Of a stretch of 64,000 nt of DNA, positions 35,701 to 50,700 are shown piece by piece (within the stretch, counting starts at the first letter, position 1; the number at the start of each line of letters is the position of its first letter). A program made the translations under genes and the position numbers. Below the pieces are notes generated by a model. It was given only the letters and a program-made list of their open reading frames with translations. It searched no databases and was not told where the DNA came from. This DNA comes from Opisthorchis felineus (lineage: Eukaryota; Platyhelminthes; Trematoda; Opisthorchiida; Opisthorchiidae), in the NCBI GenBank assembly GCA_004794785.1, contig SJOL01006486.1, forward strand, positions 693,708-757,707, read 5' to 3'.

Positions 35701-38700
35701 TGTGGGAGTTTTGTGAAAGACGCTAACAAAAAATACATACTCTTCCACTGTTTTTTGCGACACAGCCTGTTTACCTGAATTTCAAAATATGGAAATTTTA
35801 AGAACAGAAGCACAAACAGCCTGAAGGAGTTCCACGCTTTTGCAATCTGTGTGGGGGAGATTTAGCAGCAGAGGAAATAAGTTGATCACTATGATCAGCA
35901 AAAAGTATCCACATGGGTCTTTAACGTTTTCGTGAACATAGTTGTTTTATATTTTAATATCTCTTACTTGCGTAGGTGATGAAACTGGTGTTGCTTCTGT
36001 CCATGGGCCTTTTTGTGCAGACTAGATATTACGACTGCCGGTCGACTGTTTAACGAAGTTTCAGTCACACGACCGTGATTCTTTCAGCCTACGTAAAGGT
36101 AGAACCCTTGGCGGCCTACTTCGAGTTGTATTCCTGAGGTTTCCCCACTAAGACTCATTATTTCTCTTGGTAGGACTTCGCATGTTGAGTGATGTTCTTG
36201 TCGGACAGCTGGCTATTTCTGTCTTTATCCCCCAACTTAGATTCAGTGGATTCCAGTCTTCGGGTTCACACAGTGGTGTTACGTACATGTTTTGTAGGTG
36301 GGAGAGTGCAGGGTATTACGGTCACTGGAATAACTGTCTAAAGTGAAGAGGCGAGTGGTTATGAGCTTTGGTAACGAGGATGGCGTTCGTGCATCTAAGC
36401 TATTGCCTTCAATGCATAGCTCCCTTCCTAATCCCCCCACTTGAAAGTCCACTAACAGACCTGTATTTACGCACCAATTTATCAGCTCCCGCCTCCAATG
36501 CGCAGCTACCTACCCTACCTCCCCAAACCATCGGTGGACGAAATTGTGGCAGCTACAACCACTGTCAGACAAGTACGCGGTTCTTACAGTTGATAATGAT
36601 GATGATGGCAAGGGGAAGTAGGACTTGTGCACGCACAATGAAATTACGTCTCCGTATAGATACTAAGGGATTGCTCAAAGGGGAAGTTGGTAGTGACCGA
36701 CTGGTTCGTCATAATATAGGTCTTTTAAAACCCACGCTTTTTGTCCAGTTGTATTCTCAGTCATAGAGGCAGGATGTCAATCGTGCGCAGTTTTATTACT
36801 TTGCATCGTATATTTCCACATGTTGGTTGTTCTAAATGGCCGATTTCCGGCTTAGGGTAGTTAGTATGTATGTTTATTGGTTATCAAGACACCTGACGCA
36901 AATGCTAGCGCCACTTGCTATAACACTTACGAGTTTCTCGTTTTTGTGACTGGCGAAAGATTATTACATTAGGATATGGATTTTATCGCTTAATTATACG
37001 CTTATCCATGGATTCGTAATGCTAATGATCAATGTGTAATTAGAACGGACAGTAGAAAAAATCTGTTATCCCTCAAGCCATACCAGTTCAACCACAGTCT
37101 CATGGTCTGCGAGGTCATAATGTGTACTGCTAAAATAATTCATTAGTTATGAAATTCTCCTAATGATTTGCACACACGATGCGGATTCACCAGAGCCATC
37201 TACTTCTCGGCGAAAGAATTTGAATAAACCATGGATCCCTATACTGGATATTTCCAGGCAAATATTTTTGGACTCGCAACACCTCACTGTTCATCTCTAC
37301 TCATTCGTGGTGCTTATGTTGTTTATCGTAAAAGAACTACGGCGTTTCATCCACTGATTACGTGGATACCAGCTTTTTGGTCAAACATGGGAATCGGCGT
37401 TGGCCTACTAGATCCCAGATACGATAGGCATACCACCTAGCTCAGCCAGGTTAGGATTTTCTTTGTACTTACGCCTAAGCTGGTCATCTTTTGTGTTCAG
37501 CCCCTTAGACCTCTTAGCCACAACTTCTAGCGTTTGTCAGCTGTTACGTAAGTAGTTTAGTAGTTTAGCTCAGTTTAGTTAGTTTAGTTTAGTTTAGTTT
37601 AGTTTAGTTTAATAGTAGTAGTATTTATGCAGCATCAAGATATGAAAGCTTGGTAAGTCCGCCTGCTGTAAATTCCCGTATTTCTGTGGGAGTCGTATGC
37701 TAGACCCCTCCATTTGCTGTTCACCTTGTTTCGTGTTTTCCTTCACATCCAACAGGAGAATGGAAACTGGTTCGGCAATGATGAGTTCCGCTCCAATGCA
37801 GTAAGTTAGCACTGTTCACTTGATTGCTCGCATTTGTATGTGAACTACTCCTAAGCATCTAGTTTCTATCTAACTTCTAAATGAACTTTCATGAACATGG
37901 TGGTTGTTGAACGGCTCTTTGGACAATTGAAAGTGCAGGATGTAATGGTCGCACCCTGTTCACCGTTCCGTCACCGTCCTTTACTCGAATATTAGTCGGC
38001 ATCGAAGTACTCTTATATCGTTGTGCACATTTTTAGTCAGCTTTTCAGGTGGCCTTTAAAAACCAGGCCTTAAGGAGCGTGACCACCGTCATGCCACTCG
38101 GTTTTCATCTGAAGTCGAATCGTAGTGAGCTAGCTGACAGCTACAAACCAAGCCAAACCGCTTTTGGAACTATTTTGTCCAGCAGCATATTAAATTTGTA
38201 GTGTTGTCTTTGGTGATTTCACTGAAAACCGGTTTCTTGTGTTTGTTTCTGTGTATGAGGTGAAGCAACTTCCAAGACTTCCCAGGTGCCTTAGCTTTCT
38301 CCCTCTCCAAAGCCATTTGAACCAGGTTTCTATTTCGCCCTCAGACTGTGCTTGAGCTGACTTCCAACAGGTCTGATTGAATTATGCTCAGTGCCCGAAG
38401 CTACAAAACTACAAAAGATCATAACCATTATCATTACGTCTTGGGTCCAAGCTAAACGGTCTACCAATTTGTAATAACGGTTTCTCCTCAGCTTAGTTCT
38501 CGGTCTGAACCTCCCAAACTAGTGTTCCCATCAAAAACAACCACCAAAGATGCACAACATATATTAACGTCCAAAACCAGGTCAAAAACACTTGTACAGT
38601 GCGTCGTATATTAAGTGTATGACGCGACAACATTCTGGAAATTCTGACGCCTTCCGGATACGCCCGGCAACCGGCATTGGGTCATAATTGGCTGTTGGGT

Positions 38701-41700
38701 CCAGACTTTCGACCAATCAGAGCTCGCCGGCAAGCGGCCCAAACTTGGCCAATCTTGTGCAGGATAGGCTTCTCGGTAGTAGCAACGCCTAACTGCGAGC
38801 GGTAAAGCGGTATCGGCGTGGAATTCCGCCTAACACAAGTCGCGCCTGTTATTAGCCGGGACATCTTCCTTCTGCAGTGAGATGTCTGTCGTCTAGGATA
38901 ATATCTGAAATCCTCGTACTGGGTAGGAGAGGTATCTTTCACTGAATCAGAGCCACTGTTAGTTCGGCCAATGCGGGTTCTTGTGGAAGTTGACAAACGA
39001 AAGACACAAATGCTGGCCTGTTTGCTTCAGAATTCGTGCGTTAGAGGTTGCGAAAAAATGGAAGAGCGCGATATGTACCCATGTTTTCCATGCCAATCGC
39101 TCAAATTGATCCGTGGTATAAGTTTATATCCTCCCTTAGTTTATGGCTTTCTGCTCTGAAAAATCATCGGGCTGCGTTACCAGTTGTGCCTTCACCATCG
39201 ATATTCATCGAAGGTGGAGGTTACTCTTGTTGGTCTTTGATTAGATTGCTTCTTCTAGGTTTGAAACAGGAATGAGTTCTAAAAGCTTGGAATCAATTAC
39301 CCACTGTGCGTCTGTTCAAAAACTGTTATAACGATAGCTGTACCACAACACTATTACTGCGACGCCTAATCTCGGTAAGTGGGACACGAGAGCACGTCTT
39401 GGGATTACGTGTGGCTAAGAGGTGGGTTGAGCACATCGCCGTTAAAGAAGTGATTGACCAGCGTGACAGACACCTTTAATCAGCAATAGGGGTTTTCCTT
39501 GACTTTGTTCGAGCCTTTGACTCCGTGGATAATTCATTTCATCCATCTATAATTGGCCAAAGAAGAATGCCGCAGAGATCTGTAAGTGTACCGCTTGCTG
39601 TCCGTTCTTACATATCTGATAGTGCTGGAGATTGCAGCGAACGACGCGAAAGTTATCCTGAAACTAATGTTTCTCAAGACTGTCCTCTGTCTCGTTTTTT
39701 TGTTCACTGTTGCCATTAATATCACCATTTCTAGGGACCTGGAGTCATTGTTTCCGAAGTCGCACCCAGACAAAAACTAAAACAATCAGACTATGCGGAC
39801 GATGCTCTTTTGTTGTTGTCGCTTCGTAGTGTGCTGTAAGTGGGATTTCGGAAGTGATCCATTGTTTGCACCTTTAAAATGGAATGTACTGCTTCTGGAT
39901 TTTCAATCCCCTGTGTCCCACTGTAACCTCAGAAAGAGGCACTTGGGTTTGTGTGACGATTTAGGTGCCTGGACAGCTCCATAGATCGGACCATACTGTG
40001 ACAGAATTCAGTTCACACACCACCAAGGCGCAACTGAAATTCGCCAACTCGCATCGGAAGAGATTTTCGCTGTAGCTAAAATGTCGTGTATACAAGGCAA
40101 CTACCGGTAAACTGAGTATTGTGGGATATTCACACCTTGCCGATCCGGGTTAATGCGGTTCTCCTTGCACGTGGTTAGATCCCCTGTAGAACATACGCTC
40201 GTATGGCGTGCAAACTGCTATTTCCTAGTCGGGCTGTCCAGCATTGGTTTGTTCATCATTGCATACTGGGATCATGTTGGGTGAGGCTCGCGAAGGACTT
40301 TGCTTCAGTACTGATGGTGTTTCACTGCACAATGATACTCGGGTGCGTTCGTAATGTCACCTTCGTAGAGGAGCCTTGTTCTTCCTTTTCTATGGGTACA
40401 TAAGACTGATTCTATCAAGTCCACACCCTTTCTATTTCTGTTCACACTTTACTACGACATTTCCCTCATGTTTATAGTAACTAAGCACCAATATTCAATT
40501 CCGGTGTATTGCAGTCGACTAAGGCGACGCACGTTTCTTGACGATTTTGTGGTCAAATCATCGAACTTGGTTGATCCGCGATCGATAACCGTTGTTGAAT
40601 GCACCTTGGAGGTTTACTCGACTGGATCGTTTTTTGATCTGGACCTCGTCCTGCTAAGCGGCTGAGAAGCACTATACAGCTGTTTCATCCTTATTTGAAA
40701 TCATCAGCAGTGCACATCTCGCGTATCTGCAGAGTGATCGGAACTCGCAACTTCCCGGCTAGTAGTTGAAGACTAAACCGTTTAACCACGGGCGGCTCAG
40801 TCGCAGTGTGATAACCTCGCACTCAGACAGGACATAACCTCACTCATCCTTCAGCCACGGAGTTCATGTCACACAGCTGCGTGTTGACTGGCTTCTTGAG
40901 TGACATCTCAGATGGAAAGTTCACCCGTCGTGTGAATTATTCTACCTTCTGAGCTACTTACAGGTTTCCGGTAGTGTGTATCCGGCCATCGGTAGTACGT
41001 TTAGTTGATTTGTGCCCCAGAGCATATATTTTCGATATGATGCAACAATATTCCACCTGCATCAATCAACGAGTACTCAGCCGAGGAAGAACCTAAGACA
41101 GTTCTGTTACCCACTCCTCACGTGAACTCACGCACCCCGGCTAACCATATACGACCACTTGTGATCCGTATGTCGGTTGTAAGGTAACGGTATATTTCAG
41201 TGTCTTTGATGATCAGGGCCGTTCTGTTTATGGGTCCAAGTTCCTTGCAGAAGACAGTAGTTGAATTTGTTAGCTGAATAGTCAGTTCGAACATTTCCTC
41301 CTTCCCACGTATTTTCATTCATTTACTTGTGGCTTATTCCCCTGCCACAAATTTGTAAGACCCGTTTGTTTGCGCTTTATCCGCACATTCTTGAACGTGT
41401 TTAATACTTTGCTTCTGGCTCAGTGGCTTATTTGATATAAGTTGTTAGTTCGCTGGCCTGCCAGGTCCTTGCCTGTCGTCTCTCCGATTAAATTAGTGAT
41501 CACGTAAACCTTGGTCAGGTTTGAAATTTTGCCAGTTATGGACTACTCCTTTCTGAACTATTTTATATCGATGTTAGTGGTTTCTATGTTCGCCTAGCAA
41601 CCGCCTGTAGGGAGCCCCGTCGTTTGATACGTCAGTTCGGTGTGGAAAGCTGACCTGTCAGTGTGATTGGTTAGGCTGGTCTAGAAGTATTGAGACATAC

Positions 41701-44700
41701 TTTTTAGCATCTACCAGGTTGGCTCCACGTCTTCATCAGTTTTGTTGTTTCAACTTTCAGGATAAATCCCTCTCCAGCAGACGCAGTGCTGGAGCACAAC
41801 AGACGAGTAAGTTATGTAGACGATTGTGTTTGCATCTTTCCTATGAACTTCTGTGTTACCAACCTTACGCGGTTATTGTTTTTGGATGCATATATTCAGT
41901 CAACCGGAAGCGAGTCCCGGGTTACCATCGGAAATAGAAATACATGGATCCTATTTCCAAAATCTATTGAGCCACCAGAACTGAGTGGTTTTGCATCTTG
42001 TATGCTTGCGCGTAGATGGTGCACCCTTGGTGCACGTTTCAACCGCTCCGTTGTGGACAATGTGGACCACAAACAGACTAACTACGGCATAAGACACCTC
42101 TGTTATGGTAAGATTTTCTACGGACGTTGTGCAGAAACCGTCGTGACCTTTTCCTTCCTCAAAGATCGCCACAAAGTTTGACTGGCCATTCCCCACTTAT
42201 GTAAATTACGGGTGCGTTCCGGTTGACTGCAGTCCTATTTCACCCTAAACGAATAGAACTGATGACTCAGCTGATGGTTTTTGAGCTCGGTGAAGTTTCT
42301 CGGAGTCCTGCAATCCAGCCTCATTAAAAATTTGAATGATAAGTAAGCGGATCAAAACATCCTTGGGGGGGGGGGTGATGTTCGCCAACGTCACCTTTTT
42401 TCCTGTAGCTTATTAAAAACGATGGTATGAGTCGTAAGAAGCAGTAGCGCATGTAGACTCAATCGGACTTAGTCGGTAAAGTTTTTCAGGATTATCTATG
42501 TTGGCTCATCTGATTACTGATATCAGCATGGGCGTAGGATTGATCCCCGCAACAGGAGAAAGCAGCAGCATAAAACGGTTATATCGTGACGATAAAGTGA
42601 ATTGAGATAGTCCTCGGAATCACTGATACGTGAACGGGACACTTGTTCTGAACGCCCGTTTAAAGCTGACATTATGGGAATATTCCCGGGTGCCTTCAAA
42701 TAGATTGCCGACCCACCATATCATATTGAAAATTATGTACACATTCGTTTAATTCAGTGGAAGACGTAAAGAGGCCTCTGGAATTACGTCTGCCGAAGTG
42801 AATGAATTCGTTTGCCGTTCATTTGGAAGCACGAAGCTTGAGGTTGATCTCGACCAGGCTTACACTAGCAGTATAACTTTTGTAGCAGGATCCTTTATTG
42901 TTCACGTGACTCGGAATCAATAGGGAGATAGTTGTTTTATGTATATACTCTGCATCTGTGAACGAATATCCCGACAGCATTTTGACCTCAATACAGAGGG
43001 AGAGGAGGGAGAGTTCTGTAAGCAAATTCGTGTCAAAGAGTGTCAGTAAAGAGGGCAATCTCGTCCAACTATGGTGGTGAAAGTTTCCCATAGCTTTTGA
43101 ATTGGGACACTTCTGCTCAACGTAGACTACCATCGTATCTGATGATGGGCAAATTCATGAGCTGTTTTCGAATCAAGAACAACGTGCAGATGGTATCCTA
43201 AGCAAGAGCAAGTAAAGAATGCGTGATATTCTACGGAAATAGCGATAAACAAACAGTGATCCTTATCCAGTTTATCATCCTATGAGATTAAGACGAATCC
43301 AGTACCTCCACACACCAAACTGCACACCAACAAGGAACTCATAAGACAAAAGTGACCAAAGCTAGCTGAAGAGTCAAAATAGCTCGTGTGTAATAAATCA
43401 TACGGGTTACCACAACTCATCAAATGTTTTAAGTATATCAATGAGAAAATGCAAAATGCGGGGTACAGCAACCAATCGGAACGAACAATTTCAGCGCCAG
43501 GTATGCAGAAGGAGCTAATCAAAATCAGTCTTAGATATTACTGAAAACGACGGCATCTGACAAACAAAGCAAACAAAAACTCAGACCACAACCCAAGACA
43601 GCTGAACGGACCAAAAAAAATCGTTTAGCTGTTCGGTGCCTAACTGCCATGCCACCATGCCATCCCGCCCCAACGAACGGACCAATAAGCAATCAGACAA
43701 ACGAAATCATCGTTAACCAGTCACTTTGGAGATAAAAGCAGCTCTACACAAGCCATACAGACGCAAGCGCAAAAGGAAGAAACACCCACTCAACAGTGCG
43801 CTGCCATTGTCGAAAGGTGACAAGACATTTGCAATTTGGTGGCCAAGCTCAGCGACAAAGTATCAACTGAAAATCGTTGGCTTTTGAAGGCGTTGGTATT
43901 GTAGCAGGATTTGTCTTAACCGAAGTCTTTCTCTGGATTGGCCTCTCTTAGCGTTAAGTCAGTTCGCGCAGTGCAAGGCCAGAGGGCACATTATAAGCTA
44001 CGGTCACTGGGCTGATGCTTCAATGGCTTCTGTGCAGGAAGTCTCAGTGAATGTTACGATGGTCAGCTCCGTCAGTAACAAACCGACGAAGGAATTCAAC
44101 TGTAGTATTTCCTCGATGCCTAGCTGTTCGGTCGCCCAGGCCTAAATGGCAACAACTGGGATGTGGAATTGGACTTCTCACCGTAGTCGCACACCATTGG
44201 CTTCCGAGGCTTTATTTTGGCGCCCAGTGTATGTTGTTTCTGGACGATTCGTTGTGATCAGCAATCATCTGGTGTGAAGCCTGTTATTTTCAAATTGCTA
44301 TTCTGTTTTTACTGTCCTTTCGTGCCAACTCGTATCGCCATTCAAGTTGCCAGTTTTGGTGAGGAACTCTGGCTTGTCTATTATTCTTGGTTTCGATGGG
44401 CCATCTGTGTAGTATCCGTGCGCTCCCCGGAACAGTTTGTGAGCTGGTTTTGCTGTAAAGAGAGTGGTACCGATTGATCTCACGCTATTCGTTTCCGTCA
44501 AATGAGGAAAGTTGCAGTTTTTTGCAAGCCAAAGGCAGCTACGATCGTTCAGCCAAACACCGCAGTCCACCAGAAGTCTACTGTTGGCAAGCATATTTGA
44601 ACTGTTCAATCTTCACATCATTTAAGAGTCGTCTTCATCAGAATCATATTTTGTTGGCCTTTCACTCCTGGGCTTCTATCTCGCAATTTTACCCGGGGCT

Positions 44701-47700
44701 CCTAGTCTGGTATTATCGAAGCCATCTTGTTTCCTTCGGGTTGTATGGTACCAACAGACTGAAAGGACACCACAATTGAGCCCACGGTGGTAGTTCATGA
44801 TGTTGCTGGTTCTCATCACTCTACTACTGTCATGAAAGTTCACAGATTGATAGGAAACATCCGTCTTTTGTCCAGCCACCCTATACGGCTCACAACTGTG
44901 TATCACGTATGGAGACTTATTGGCGCGTGGACTGCTTCATTACACATGATCTTAGCTCAGAGATCCCAGAAGAAATGCTCCCGAGACGCTTCCTCACAGC
45001 CATTGAGTATGCGAACGATATTGTTCTCCTTGGCTCAGTTCCTTCAAAAATGCAAGCTATTTTAAATGACCTAAATAACTCTGTCGCACGGTTTGGCATG
45101 CGCTTCACACCTGCAAAGTGTAAAGCGCTGCTAGGAGACTGTGTGGGACTAAACCCAAACTTGCAGACGAGTCAATCGACCTGGTAAGTTAATTTGTTTA
45201 CCTGGGCAGTGGTTTGAGTTCCCGTGGACTGCCTGGAAATAAGATTACTTCTCGGATCGGGAAAGCCAGGACAGCTTTTGCCAACCTCCGACATCTATGG
45301 CGCCGACGTGACGTCAGTTTGTCTGTCAAGGGCAGAGCTTGCACTGTGGCAGTGCGATCCATACTGCTCTATGGATCAGAGACGTAGCCTCTACGCGCAG
45401 AGGACATATGAAAGATATCAGTGTTTGACAATCGGTGTGTCCGAAGCGTTGGTCGGGTCTGGTGGACACATCGGATTAGTATTGCTGGGGTACTCCAGGA
45501 AGGAGGAAATCTTCCACGATAGATGAATTATTCACGCTTCATAAGTTACGCTTGTTAGGACGTGTACTGCGCATGCCAGAAGACCGTCTGCCTCGCAGTG
45601 CTCTTTTCCCCCAACCCTGTACTGAGTGGAGGCGACCGAGAGGTAGACATTGTATGATCTGGCAACGAAGTATGGAGACACTAACCAGTAAACTAAGTCC
45701 GGTCGACAGCTGCTGCCTCCCTGGATGGGGACCCCGGGACTCAACTCACCAATGCTTAATAAGATTGGCCGAAATGGCCCAACCGCGCAGTCAGTGGCGC
45801 TCATGCATCAAAGCTATCACTTTCAATGCGTAGCCACCCAGTTCCCGTCGCCTCTGTATGGCTGTATGTCCCACACTCTCCCACTTCCCGTTGATCGAAA
45901 CTGTAACAGCTGGAACCAATGTGCCTATGGTACACGGTTTATAGCTGATAGATTGATTAAGTTAATTGAGACTGCTTCGTTATCCGCTGCATCTTTAAAC
46001 CAGTGAGCTTTGTTCGTCTGTTGATACCTATAATGTCTTCAAAACGGTCAGCCATCGTCGGCTAATATTGATGATGCCATGAGCTGCTATGATCTTGTCC
46101 TGAGTACACATGGATGCCGACTCAATGCATTGACATCGCGACTTCGGCAACATATTTTGTTCCGTATTTTCATTTTCGCGTGCTTTGCCACTCTCCATTG
46201 TCGTGTCAAACTGACAACCCCTCTGTATACGTCCAACCTTAAATGTATTCGCGTTCCAACGTATTTTTTTCACCTTCCTCACTTTCTCTCCGGCTTTTAC
46301 GCATTCGGCTGCAATTTTTTAACCAAGTGCACGACCGTTTGTTTCTTGGTACATGTCAAACTGTATGAATGCATGTTTGCTTGATTATTATATGTGTTCA
46401 TGTTTTTTGTGTGCATTTTTTGTACTTCATTCAGGTGTGTGACGGACGCAGATACCTCTGTTCACCCGAAATGTGCTGATAAACTGGTACATTTTTGTCG
46501 TGTTAAGTTTCTTTCGGGTTCATGCCAAAACTGCCATAATGCAGCTTTTTCAAGCACGTCAGTTGGTTGTCGGGATAGAATTTTTTCGCTTAGGTGATCA
46601 TGAAGTGCAGTTACCCAAAACAACTAAAACAGGTTTTTGCTAACCGCACAGGATCGTATCTCTTCGTTTCCCACTATCAGCCACTGGTCGGCTATGCAGG
46701 GAATGACAGGGAACCTTGAATGACATACTGCTTTTTCTCTCTGGAGGTTGCGAAAATCTGGGCCCTTTTTGTATCGTAGTTTGCATAGCTCAGAAAGGCA
46801 AAGATTCCTTTTGTTTCGACCCTTTCGATGATAGATTCATGGACCTCGTGACTTCAAGCACTAATGTGAAGTAGATTGTTCCGGAATTCATAGTTCTCCC
46901 TTTGACAGTATGCACATGAAGGTTTTTTTTATTCTACCTATTCAGCATTCGTTAGCATTACTCCTTGATCGAGACGCACAAAGTCACCAGCGACCAGCCA
47001 TGCTCCTAGCGTCGATCTTGTTAATTAGTGGTACCCCGTTCTAGCCGCTTTATTCTCCGCTGTCTGTCTTATCCATGTTGGCAAGTCTGTTCTGATAGTG
47101 TCGTTGACTGGATTATGTGAAGTTCACTGAACGGTGGGAATCCTGTTATGCCGCCTTGCTTATACTCAGGACCCCTGCAGCTTCTGAACAGCCAGTCGCT
47201 TTCCACAATTGTAATCACTCAACTGTGAGCAGTGGGTCGTTCGTTAGCACTTGACTTTCGACAGGGTCAAGGTTCCATGATGCCGGTAAAGACTGCCGGA
47301 AGTATGGCGAAACTGACCGACATCCTGTAGGCGGTGAGGTGCTTTGGTTGTGGATTTTACCCCAGGTTAAGTCAACCCACACATAAAATCCTACAGAAAT
47401 TTACCGCAACGCCGGTTTCGACCTGTCTGGGGCCCTGACAAAACCAGTTCCACAAATTTCGGCAAATCACTGGTTGCCAGCCCTGAGTCGATCATTTTTC
47501 CGTTTGATTTCATGTGTCCATGTTGCGGCGACGTCTTACGAACAGAAGGAAAGTCACGGATGGCATGGATAAGAAAGATGAAATAATATACAATTACACT
47601 ATCCCCAGTTGATGCGTTCAACTCTTAGTTTGAGGGCTAAAACGGTTACTGTATTTGGGTAGACACGTCAGATGTGGTGGCCCTGTTCCCTTTTTGTCTT

Positions 47701-50700
47701 AAACACAACCCAACTCCTTTCTGGCGATTTATTACCCTCATGATACTATTTGTACCGTTAAGTTATCTGATAAAGTGCCTTGTGAGTCGAGCGTACAACA
47801 CCTGAGTCAAGATTGCAATTCCAAATAGCTCCAAAACATTCGGTAATGATTTTCGCTATACATGGCCAACATGAGGCTGGACTCTCCCAAAGTCTTTCAG
47901 CCATTTGTCGAAACTTTTGATGCAGTCATGATAGTTTGGAGTGAGGAAGTTATCCTGTCATCGGCAGTTGCACAGCTCATTTGGGAGCGGATGCCCTACA
48001 ATCGTTGGAAGTCGTGTACCTGCCCCCAGTAGGAAAACATGACAGCCTGTAGGTGCTGGGTCGATCAGTACGTAATTTTGCCGAGTGCGCTAAAGTTTAA
48101 CCGCGGAGAAAATAATCCTAGATTAGCTTGTGCACTTTATTAATCACGAAGCAAGCTCGGAATTGTTTTCAGTGGGTGAACATTGTAGATCGTTTTGTAC
48201 CCTTTGAACGTACCCAGGTCTAATGGACGAATAGAGCAACCGAGACCCCTGCCTCACATTTCCGTTTCCTGTTACATCGTTTCGTTTGGGGGTGGCTGCT
48301 ACGGGTAAACTGGCCTCTCCGCACTCCTTTTGAAGAGATATTGCTGAGTAGCTTCTTATGGCTGTTTTCACAAAGGCAGACATCCAGCGCTTGAACCAGG
48401 AAGATAGCCGAACACTGATTTCAAGCTTTGCTCGTCAGTCTGAACAAAACTCGGACAAAGCACTATCCACCGGCGGACTTGTAGATCCATTAGTGCACAC
48501 AGCATATTGAGTGACTGGCTTACATATGAACTAAAAAGTAGCCACCGGCTTTCAGGCCTTACTGGCCCAAACGTCTGATTTGTTTTGTGTTAAAGGTTCC
48601 TGGTGGGAACCACTAGGTCAACCCCATGCTTCGGCGCTTGGGAGCCGGTGATATCCTGCACTTAACTGCTCGAAACATCAGGTTCCTCTGGTTGGGTACG
48701 ACGCGCGTTCTGGCTCTCACGTGGTAGTAGTTTCTTCTTGCGCTAGTCGTGCACAAAGCTCACGGCTGTCTTATTCGTAGTGCCATGACTATGCTTTTGT
48801 TCCTCCTCCTCTTCCAACTTTCTGCGCTAATCTCAAATCTATCAATCAATTCTGTACTTCTCGCAGACGGTCCACAAGGCTGTTTACCCTAAATTCTCAT
48901 TGGCTTTTTAGCTGCGTAAAACCTCAGATCCCTTCCATAGTTTGATCGACAAGTTGGTCTGTCAGGAGGTCTGTCAGGAACCGAACACTCGGCTCATTCT
49001 AAGCCGGTGTAACTAAACCTACCTACGCCTGGTAGATTCGAAACAATGACATCTGAATAAACGGCTTTTGCGATTGTGTGAAATCCATCTTCCATGTCCG
49101 CCTTGGTTATAATAAAAATAATCGTCCAGCTGTAACACCCTTTCGGTGCGTAGCTGCCATGCCACTCGAAGGAGGCACGAAGGCTGGGATACTGCCAGGT
49201 TGCCCAAGCCTTGACAGGGGAAGTCGAGAGGCAGAGGTCGGGTTCGAACCATGGACCTTCCGGTCAGTAAATTCGCACTCTGACCACTGAGCCATTTCGC
49301 CTTGGTTGACTGGACCGTTATCACTTCCAGATCCTGTTGTGTGACTTAGTGATACAACTTCCAGCGGATTGCTGTAACAAAACGCATCTTCACATCCCAA
49401 CCAGCATTACCCTCGATTACGTGAAGGACGACCTCTGCCTACAATGGATGGGAGTTCTTAAAGTTTGTGACACGGCTATGATTGTGACAGCTGGAGATAT
49501 GGATGCTCGAGTTGGTTAATTGGGACCACATAAGCATACCCTAGGTCGATACTCCGTCGGTGTTCTGCTTTGGGACGACGGATAAGGGATTGTTTCTGTG
49601 TGACACCAGTCTTTGACAGTTTCCGCTGGCATCTGCCTCCCAACCATCGATCGACTCCCAGTGGTGTGGATGTATCCAGAATTTCAGATCCTTCCTTAGT
49701 CGATGTTGGTTACACCTGGATCTGCGTGAAAATCACCGTTCACCTCGGAGGTTAGTAGAACGGGCAACCCAATCTACCTCGGTTACCACATTCGGAAGAG
49801 CTAAACAACTGTCAATCCAAACTAGATTCTTTCCTCAACCCCGCCTATATGAGAGCATCCAAAGCAGCTGTTCACACATTCTGGGTGTCTTGCAAACCGC
49901 AAGTACTTTTGCATGAGGTTTTGCTGCTCATACAGAAAACACTACCTGCATATCTGCCCGTTTTCCCGAACCGCTGAGTGCCGAGTCTGCTCGTGTATAC
50001 AACCTGGTTCGTAAGAACCTGAAGATACAACTCAGCGCTTCCCTAAACAAAGATGGCGAAGCATGACTGTCTGACCGTACAGACAAGACAAAAGCCGCAT
50101 CCACAGCTGGAAATTCGCTGAAGCACTTTTTACTTGCGAGAGAAACCGACCAACCAAACAGCACACGAAGAAAGCGATGAACTCATAGTTGGCCCACCTA
50201 GTTGCATCAGCCGATGGGTTTTATACGTCGAAAAACTATTCAGCTAACTTAGTATGCGCTCAGCTACAATTCAAATGACCAGTTGTGCAAGGTATCTGAG
50301 ATCTCCGGGCTAATTAGCCATCTCTGACAGCTCAAGGCGCTCTGTCCAGATGGGCTGTTCCCAGTGTTGTTCAAAGATGGGTATCCGGCCAGCCTACTTT
50401 GTTCTGCGACGAAACAGCATTCAAGTTAGTCAGGGAGTACATATATCAAGTAAACTGTCCAAGCAGCCTCAGCAGTGAACTAATCGGCCTTACTACAGAC
50501 GCCTGGGCGGTGTTTGTTACTCTTCGTCATCTGTGACTGGTTACTAGCTGAAGGCACACGTTTATGTGGGTGCAAAACTCCAGCTCTCAGGCTAACATAG
50601 TGGTGACCTTATTGTTTTCGATCACCTAAGGAAAATCACTCAACTATAGTGACCAACAGACAAATTCGTTATGGAGTATTCGGCGGTGATTCGGGTTCGT

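Noticed and set aside
38682..38996. A minus-strand protein-coding gene
   Set aside because: It has no start with context, no domain and no splice partner; kept only as a composition feature.
41786..42181. A reverse transcriptase with YVDD
   Set aside because: Only the four residues match; neighbouring conserved boxes are absent.
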